NCBI GenBank assembly: GCA_933228675.1
Contig: OW121740.1
Span: 131,533,799 to 131,597,798 of the forward strand
Direction: 5' to 3'
Source of the DNA: Stomorhina lunata
Taxonomy: Eukaryota > Arthropoda > Insecta > Diptera > Rhiniidae
Length of the DNA stretch: 64,000 nucleotides
How positions within the stretch are numbered: position 1 is the stretch's first letter; the number at the start of each line of letters is the position of its first letter. Positions 57,441-64,000 of the stretch are shown here, piece by piece. A program made the translations under genes and the position numbers. The notes beneath the pieces are model-generated. The model did not search any database. It was given only the letters and a program-made list of their open reading frames with translations, and was not told the DNA's origin.

Positions 57441-58849
57441 AAAAATTTTTATTTATGTTTAATGAATTTATTCTTTCAAAACTCTGCACCTTCATCCACT
57501 TTAATGGAGTACGAATGGTACCAATAAAGTTAAACACAATATAAAACAAAATTGAAATGATGTTGTTTTAAGCACGAATCTTTTAAGTTGTAAAAATGCA
57601 ATTAAATCGACATGTTTGAATCGTCCTGGTAACATGTCGTTTTTAAAAGTGCGTTTAGTCAAATTCTTTTTTCCATTTTAAATATTTTTCAATTTAATTC
57701 CATTGCTCTTTGGTATAAAGATATTAAGTACCACCAACCACTCATCCATCTCATCCACTCACTCATTTAGTCATAATTTTATTTTTAAATATTTGGTATT
57801 TAAAAATATGTCTGTCTTAATTCTAGCCGTTCCCGGCTGCCTCCTCTTTGTCTCCTTTCTGCTGCCGTTTAGCGAGATTTCAAACTGGCTGATTTGAATG
57901 TTTTGAAAGAATGTCGAAAAAGATTTTGTCCACAAATGCCGTAGCATTAGAAATAAAAGATTAAAGAATTTCAGGTTTTTTCTTTCATTTATTTAATTCT
58001 TCAGTTGCTTTTATCTTTAGATTAACATAACTCGTAAGAACTAGTTCTTTATGTTGCTGTTGCATTTGCGCTATTAAATTGTTTTAATTTTAATCTTTTC
58101 GCTCGTAAAAATTCTGTTAAATAGATCATAAAATTAACATTGATATTAGAAACTAATACAAATTGTCATCGTAAATTATTCTATTATTTATGGCATTTTC
58201 TTTTTTATTTATTTTATGATCTCGTTTGTTATTTCGTTGGTTTAATGCAGATTTTTACTAGTAGTCGAAAATTTTAATGATTTTGGGGCTCTTGTTTTCC
58301 CATTCACAAAAGTTTTGTGGTTCATAAAGACTATTTGTGAAGTTATTAAAATAAACTGCTAAAATAGTTTTCAAGTTTAAAAAAATTTGTGTGTATAGGA
58401 AGGGTTAATTAGGAAGTTGTCAGTCAATGTAAATTTGATGGGATAAGACAGTATAATTTAGCTATACGTAAAGGGAGATCTATGGAAGGAAACTTAATAA
58501 TATATAGTCTAGATGGTTTTCATGAGTTGATCGGAAAGTAATTAAGTTTTTTTCCCAATGAAGGAATTTTTTGTATTTTTTTTAACACAACTTCACATAT
58601 GGAGAGCTGGAAAGAGCATTTTCGTCACACTTTGGTGAGTTTTTTGTTTCAGAAATAGAAAAAATGTTGTTTAAGCAAGTAAAAATAATGCATCGAGAAT
58701 ATGTATTGATAGAACTCTAGAGGTACCAGTTCCACTTTCTCTTAACCGATTTGACTTAAATTTAGGCCACAAGCCAATCTTGGATGACAATATATATTTC
58801 ATTGAGGTATTTTCCGTATTTTTGTTAGGATGGCCCAAAAGAAACAAAA
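57441..58849. other. Sequence without a supported gene
   Basis: A GC-richer patch (57,815-57,897) reads as a short hydrophobic peptide with no recognisable domain. A T-rich tract ending in CAG near 58,655 could pass as a splice acceptor, but no exon is identifiable. Probably unique intergenic or intronic DNA. Confidence 0.4.
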
Positions 58850-59130
58850 ATTGAAAATTTTAATTTTCGAAGTCGAATATCTTTAAAACCATAAGAGATA
58901 GGATATGCATGTCGGGAAGTTTTTTGTAGATCTTGACCTACGTATTTGTTATATATTATGATTCGTGAAATCGTTTGGGAAATGATATATCGTTTTAATT
59001 GATTTATGAGTCTGAGGTGCCCTACTTTGGGGACTGATTATGCCGCCTTAATACAATCTAGGCTTTCCATTTTCAAAACTCAAGGTCCCAACACTTCTGC
59101 TATATGCACATAAAATTATTATTAAATCCA
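58850..59130 (-). repeat. M-family repeat fragment
   Basis: Reverse-complement relative of 22,010-22,240: shared phrases include TAGATCTTGACCTA, GTGCCCTACTTTGGGG, 'GATTATGCCGCC' and 'AATCTAGGCTTTCCAT'. It directly abuts the 5'-truncated LINE. Confidence 0.75.
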
Positions 59131-59177
59131 ACCAGCAGCTTAGAAGTTGTGAACTTATTTCCATTATATTTTTCCAA

Positions 59178-61310
59178 CATTGCTAGATGTGAAGAACAAG
59201 AGGGGTGCAGATGTTGGCAACGACCATCATTTGATTGTATCCGAGGTTCGGCTGAAGTTAAGAGCAGTGGCACCTAAACCAAGTATCAGCAGAAGAAGGC
59301 TTGATGTTCAAAAACTGAAATCACCAGAAGTTGCTATGAGGTTCTGTAACTCGTTGAGAAATAGAACAAATCCTTGCAATTTATCTGTCTCCCAGAATGC
59401 AGACACCTACTGGAATGTTATTAAAACAGCTTTTATTGAAACTGCTGCTAGTGAAATAGGGTATTAAAGAAAGTCTAATAAGCCTTAGATCTCTAGTAAA
59501 ACGTGGCAGCTGATTGAAGATAGAAGACTAGCCAAAGGAAGATTAAATGATGCCAAAACCTTGCAGATCAAACAACAAAGACAGCGCGGATATCAACATC
59601 TATGTAATGACTTCAAACTAAGCGTAAGGGTGGATAAGCGGAGATGGGCTGAAAATGTAGCCTAAAAAGCCCAAATAGCTAGCGATAGGGTCGATCCAAG
59701 GACCTATATCGAATCACAAAGGAAATTGTTGGCCATAATTATTGCAATTCAAAGCCACTGATGAATGAGCAGGGCAGTCAATCCGGCAGAGTGCTGTAAA
59801 ATATGTGATTGCGATCCTGAGCATCACACAAATAACGAGTTTGATATATCAACACCAACATCTCTAGAAAAAACTAATGCAATCAAACGACTAAGTCTGG
59901 AAAATCTGCAGGTACAGACGGAATACCACCTTAATTATTAAAAACTAACACAATACTTTTCACAAAGCTTTTTAAGCCGTTGATAACAAAATACTTTTCT
60001 GACTTCCAAATGTCATAAGAGAAGGTCTAATTATAAAAATTCCAAAAAGAGGAAATTTACATGACTGCTCGAACTAGAGAGGTATCACTCTTCTTAACAT
60101 GGTCAATAAAGTCATAGCCCATATTCTGCACAGTCGCATAGCATACCTTGTCGAACCACAGTTAAGACGCAGGCTTTAGACCATATAAATCATGCATTGA
60201 TCACATCTATAGCCTAAGTTATTGCGGAATAATCGGTTGGCGATCTCCCCTTTACCTACTGTTTGTTGATTTTAAACGCGCATTTGACACATTAGAGCAC
60301 AGCGCTATTTGGGAAGCTTTAAGATGCAAAGGAGTATTTACCTGAGAAGATTATGCGACTCATTAAAGAGCTCTACAATAACGCGTTCTGCTGTATTCTC
60401 CCTGAAGGTTGTCAGAGCCAACCAATCAGTGTGAGGGTAGGAACACGTCAAGGATGTGTATTGTCCCCATTGTTATTTAATATAGTTCTTGATGTTGTAT
60501 TGAATAACGTGATGTCTGGGCAACATGGTATCTCCTGGGGTCTTCACGACAAACTAGATGACATTGATTACGCCGACGACGTATGTCTGTTCTCTCACCG
60601 ATTCCCTGCAAACCTTTGTCTCTAGTGCTGCTCTAGCTGGTATTCAGATTAACATCAAAAATACTAAGTCAATGCAAATAAACTCACTAAATGATACCAA
60701 ATTTTATCTTGCTGGGTACTTTCTGCTACCCTGGGAGTATTATTTCAAAAAGCGGAGGCAGCAGAGAAAATTTGGAAAACAGGTTATGCAAAGCAAAGCA
60801 AAACAAGCTTTTGGAATTTTAAACAAATTCTGGAGATCTCAAAATACCTCAACCAGCACCAAAATTAAAGTTTTTAGCACCAATATTAAAGCCGTGCTTT
60901 TATACGGCTGTGAAACTTGAAATATCTCAAGCCATGAGATAAACAGTCTACAAGCTTTTGTTAATCGGTGCCTTAGACGTATACTCAAAATTTTACAATC
61001 TCAAATCAAGACCAATGGTTGCGCACTGCTAAAGAACCGCCTTAAACGAGTATGAATACTAGAAAATGTGGTTGGCTAGGACACACATTGAGAAAAGCAG
61101 CCACTGATATTACTCGGCAAGCTGTCGAATATAATCCTCAAGGTTCCAGGAGGTCTGGTAGACCCGCAAATACGTGGACACGACAAACTGAAAACAAGCT
61201 GAGGGAGTTTGGTGTATCATGGAACGAGATGAAAATGATGACTACCGATAAACCTACATGGAAAACATTTGTTAAGCCCCTATGTTTCACCAGGAATTAA
61301 AGGACCAAAT
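59178..61310 (+). pseudogene. Broken non-LTR retrotransposon (LINE)
   Basis: 5'-truncated remnant of a single-ORF endonuclease/reverse-transcriptase element. It starts in the end of the endonuclease domain (KRGADVGNDHHLIVSEVRLK, about 59,190-59,260), continues through a linker reading KTWQLIEDRRLAKGRL, then the reverse transcriptase: LFVDFKRAFDTLEH (about 60,265), GVRTQ-type GTRQGCVLSPLLFN (about 60,440), and YADD (60,569-60,580). It ends with the C-terminal RRSGRPANTWTR motif (about 61,155). At least four stops and several frameshifts (for example at 59,465, 59,662, near 60,340 and 60,600) separate the pieces, so it is dead. It resembles RTE/Jockey-like elements; clade uncertain. Confidence 0.88.
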
Positions 61311-61641
61311 ATATAATATATCCCACCGTGCCACGTTTTGCTATCTGCAATTTGCATTTGCATTGTGTGTTTAAGTATTGAGTATTTACGTTAAAATAAA
61401 AAAAGTGTTCTACGGGCGGGTCCGAGCGGTTGCAAAAGTATATATAGGCTAAAAGGAAACACTTTCGCCTATCTTTGGATGGTTTCGATTTTTGTTCCTT
61501 TTTTGTTCTTTAAAAGTTAAACACTATTAAACTTCAAATTCAAATATGGTGGTTGGAAACTCATTACATAACACCTTAACTACATATTAAACATGGTGCG
61601 CAAATACCATTTATTAAAAACGACAGTCCATCCAACATAGC
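61311..61641. other. Short spacer downstream of the LINE
   Basis: No gene seen. No poly(A) or simple-repeat tail marks the LINE's 3' end clearly. Confidence 0.4.
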
Positions 61642-63191
61642 AAAACAAGTAAGAAAGTGTTTTAGTCGGTCAAGACCGACCGTACGATACCCTTCACCAC
61701 AAAGGTGTTCTTTTTCGTGTATAAAGACAAATAATTGCTAAATTTTGCCATCATACAAACATTTTCTCAAAGCTTATATATTTAATTAAGCTGTTAAGAA
61801 ATGGCGGACTTATATGAAAGCTAGGGTCAAATTTGGACCGATTATCTCGAAATTTGACAAATTTATTACAGTTTTTAAAAAAAATATCTGTGTATAGCTT
61901 TTTAGAGATTTTTGTCTCAGTTAGTTCCTTTTGACAAAATAGTTTGTATGGGAGCTATGGTCAAATGTGGACCGATTTCAATTTGGTATAGTGATTTTGG
62001 TTTACATAAGCAGTATTTGTTTCAAATTTCATTAAAAAATATTGTTATTTGTGGCCAAAATATCAATTCCGGGAAGTGGGACCTATGGGAGGTACCATAA
62101 ATAATGAACCGATCTTGACGAATTTCAATGGCCATGGTCCCACTATCAGAAAACTTATCTTAGCTAAATTTCAGCAAATTATCTTTAGAATTGCAACCTG
62201 TACTTTGATTACATGGTTTACATGTAGGTCCAGCCAGTCAGCCAGACGGACGGAGGGACATCGCCAAATCGACTCAGAAAGTGATACTAAACTAGAGTTT
62301 GCAAAAAACCGTAAAATTGAGAAACCGCGGTTTCGGTTTTAAAACACCAAAAACCGGCCGGTTTCGGCTCAGTTTTCGGTTTTTTAAATAAATCTATTTT
62401 GATTTAAATTTGTGGTAAAATTAAGATAATTTTATTAAAACAAAGTAAAGGTTTATTTATTAAAGCTCATATTTATTATTTAATACAAAAATTCAGGAAA
62501 TTAATTCACGTTTTCTAAATATGAGGGATTTCTTAAATAAGTCTTGTTTCATTTAGAGAAACTGAAGAGGCCCTTTAGCTTGTATAATATTTACATCGGA
62601 ACGACAAATTGCGTCAACAGTCGTTTTTACGAACAGCAACGAATCTTTAAAAGTATTTACAATTTCAAAGTCGATAGAAGCAAATCTAAGGTCGACAGCT
62701 TTTCTAAGCTTTCATGAATACTTTTTTTTAGAAACAGAAATCTAAGAGTAAACTTAATTCAAGATTATGGTGCCTTTTAACGCTTGTTTGTAAAATATTA
62801 TTTCAAACTAACGAATTATTGAAATACTGAACAGTTTTTCTTCAAATTTTTAAATGATCGGTTTTAAATAATTCAAAGTTGTTGCCATGTTCAAAATTGT
62901 CTTCGCTTTCGTCGGTTTGAAGTTCATCCACATCTGGATTTATAAGAAATTTATCATAAAAAACATCAGTGTCTGTTATTTCTGAATAATACCAACAACA
63001 AATTATTAAAAATAAATAGCTAAGACCGCGGTTTTTTCTACAGTTTTCGGTTTCGGTTTTGAGGCATAAAAAACCGAGGTTTCGGTTTCGGTTAAAACTG
63101 AACTGCAAACCCTATACTAAACCTATTGTTATACTTAAAGGTTGGTCTAAGGCAAATATTTCTATGCGTTATATACATCTACTCAAACTTA
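61642..63191 (-). repeat. CTTCACC dispersed repeat, copy 5, split by a hAT element
   Basis: Minus-strand copy running from the reverse complement of 'CTTTCTTACTTG' (61,642) to 62,292, then resuming at 63,115/63,123 ('CTATTGTTATACTTAAAGGT .. AAATATTTCTATGCGTTA') to about 63,191. The two parts join perfectly once the hAT element and one copy of its 8-bp target duplication are removed, proving the order of insertion. Confidence 0.88.
62293..63114 (-). mobile_element. Non-autonomous hAT element with 8-bp target duplication
   Basis: Ends are TAGAGTTTGCA (62,293) and the reverse complement of TAGGGTTTGCA (ending at 63,114), flanked by the exact 8-bp duplication TACTAAAC (62,285-62,292 and 63,115-63,122). 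Both hallmarks fit the hAT superfamily. Subterminal regions are full of CGGTTTCGGTTT-like repeats in inverted orientation, probable transposase-binding sites. On the minus strand about 62,570-62,715 reads ..VDLRFASIDFEIVNTF.. and ..AICRSDVNIIQAKGPLQFL.., resembling the C-terminal region of hAT transposases, so this is an internally deleted autonomous element. Confidence 0.92.
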
Positions 63192-63404
63192 AAGAGTGTT
63201 CTAAAAAAAATATGCATTTACTATTTTAGACAAAATTTATCCATAGTGCAAGAAATAATTTATTTTTTGATCAAGTTAGTTTCTATAGATATGTCAGATA
63301 CTATTATTTTAGAAATTTTTAATTTTCAATAGTTATTTCAATCAAAATGGACTGCGAAAAAAAGTTCGTGAAAATATAATTAAAACTTTTCAAAAAAATC
63401 CGTC
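63192..63404 (+). other. Probable 5' region of the Tc1/mariner element
   Basis: Between the end of the CTTCACC repeat and the transposase. In another frame it reads KKVRENIIKTFQKNPSWT (about 63,357-63,410), the expected first helix of the transposase, cut off by a stop. Terminal inverted repeats cannot be verified because the right end of the element is outside the window. Confidence 0.5.
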
Positions 63405-64000
63405 ATGGACTTAAAAAAAATAGCAAAAAATTTGAAAGTTGACCCTCGAACGGTTTCTAATGCCATCAGACGGTATAAGGAAAACCTGAGCATTGAAGGA
63501 AAACCTGGATCAGGGAGGAAAAAAGGTCCTACAGATATTGGTAAGGCAAAAGAAGTCGAGCGACTCTTTCGAAGAGCGCCTAACACTTCTTTAAGAAAAG
63601 CAGCTCGTACGGTGAAATGTTCTACGAATTTTGCACATAGAGTCAAAGCTTATGCTGGACTGAAGACATACAAAGTCCAAAAGGTTCCAGATCGCAATGC
63701 TATAAAGAACTTAGAAGCAAAAAAACGAGCGAAAAAATTGAAATCTGAATTTATAAAAAAATACACCTGTTGTGTGATGGATGATGATACATACGTACTG
63801 GCAGACTTCTCTCAACTTCCTGGTCAAGATTTTTATGTTGCTGATAAACGGGGCAATGTTCGGCAAAGTTTCGCACAAAAAAAACAAACAAAATTCCCTA
63901 AGAAGTTTCTCGTGTGGCAAGCTATTTGCAGTTGTGGCAAAAGAAGTAAAGTATTTGTGGCATCTGGCACAATAAACACAGAAATTTATATAAAGGAGTG
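63405..64000 (+). CDS. Tc1/mariner-superfamily transposase, partial (right edge)
   Basis: An open frame of 198 codons running off the window. In order: N-terminal helix-turn-helix (about residues 1-30, PRTVSNAIRRYKENL), GRKKG linker (37-42), second helix-turn-helix (about 55-85, NTSLRKAARTVKCST), then the start of the DDE domain with VMDDDTYVLADFSQLPGQDFY (residues 124-144; first catalytic Asp within D126-D128) and FLVWQAICSCG (169-178). The remaining catalytic residues lie outside the window. The true start is upstream: KNPSWT just before this ATG is in another frame, and restoring one T near 63,411 would join them, so the copy has a single-base frameshift and may be a pseudogene. No stops otherwise. 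Confidence 0.85.
   Translation, partial: MDLKKIAKNLKVDPRTVSNAIRRYKENLSIEGKPGSGRKKGPTDIGKAKEVERLFRRAPNTSLRKAARTVKCSTNFAHRVKAYAGLKTYKVQKVPDRNAIKNLEAKKRAKKLKSEFIKKYTCCVMDDDTYVLADFSQLPGQDFYVADKRGNVRQSFAQKKQTKFPKKFLVWQAICSCGKRSKVFVASGTINTEIYIKE

Noticed and set aside
57703..57897. Possible exon in a GC-richer patch
   Set aside because: Only about 80 bp differ in composition, no convincing splice sites and no recognisable protein.
59758..59775. CTGATGA hammerhead-like core within the LINE
   Set aside because: The CTGATGA string has no downstream stem II partner or GAAA in a suitable position.

Overview
The window looks like AT-rich, gene-poor DNA from a higher fly (Brachycera). A calyptrate such as a blowfly or house-fly relative is my inference from the repeat types; no marker gene confirms it. 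I find no convincing host protein-coding gene, rRNA or functional tRNA. Nearly everything recognisable is a transposable element, a tandem array or a relic.

Layout: 1-4.2 kb is edge sequence plus a 2.7-kb, 12-bp minisatellite. 5.9-12.6 kb holds AT-rich ~30-bp tandem arrays, two copies of a repeat that carries a hammerhead-ribozyme-like core, and a foldback element. 12.6-26.2 kb holds three copies of a long dispersed repeat (here 'L family', starting GTACCTGG), two small inverted-repeat elements, two copies of a 'CTTCACC' repeat, a Tc1/mariner-type relic and a decayed hammerhead copy. 27.6-31.2 kb is old degenerate repeat ('M family') with a tandem duplication and a 23-bp perfect hairpin. 34,455-39,994 is a complete, young Transib (RAG1-related) DNA transposon: intact 678-aa transposase, CACAGTG termini, 5-bp target duplication and 1.3-kb inverted repeats. 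40.4-41.7 kb is an inverted-repeat element with tRNA-like promoter boxes. 42-57.4 kb is dominated by AT-rich arrays with three well-preserved hammerhead cores (near 42.4, 45.0 and 49.3 kb) and a second, different hammerhead-like motif (52,380-52,431) inside a 90-bp inverted repeat. 59.2-61.3 kb is a broken LINE. 61.6-63.2 kb is a CTTCACC repeat split by a hAT element with an 8-bp target duplication. The right edge is a Tc1/mariner transposase running off the window.

How the parts relate: the hammerhead-bearing repeats and the AT-rich arrays repeatedly abut each other, as if they were parts of one element or spread together. Minimal hammerheads with almost no stem III are known from the terminal repeats of Penelope-like retroelements. 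Here stem III is the self-complementary ACGCGT, which suits cleavage as a dimer. No Penelope reverse transcriptase or GIY-YIG domain is visible, so these copies look non-autonomous. The Transib element is the only one that looks potentially autonomous.
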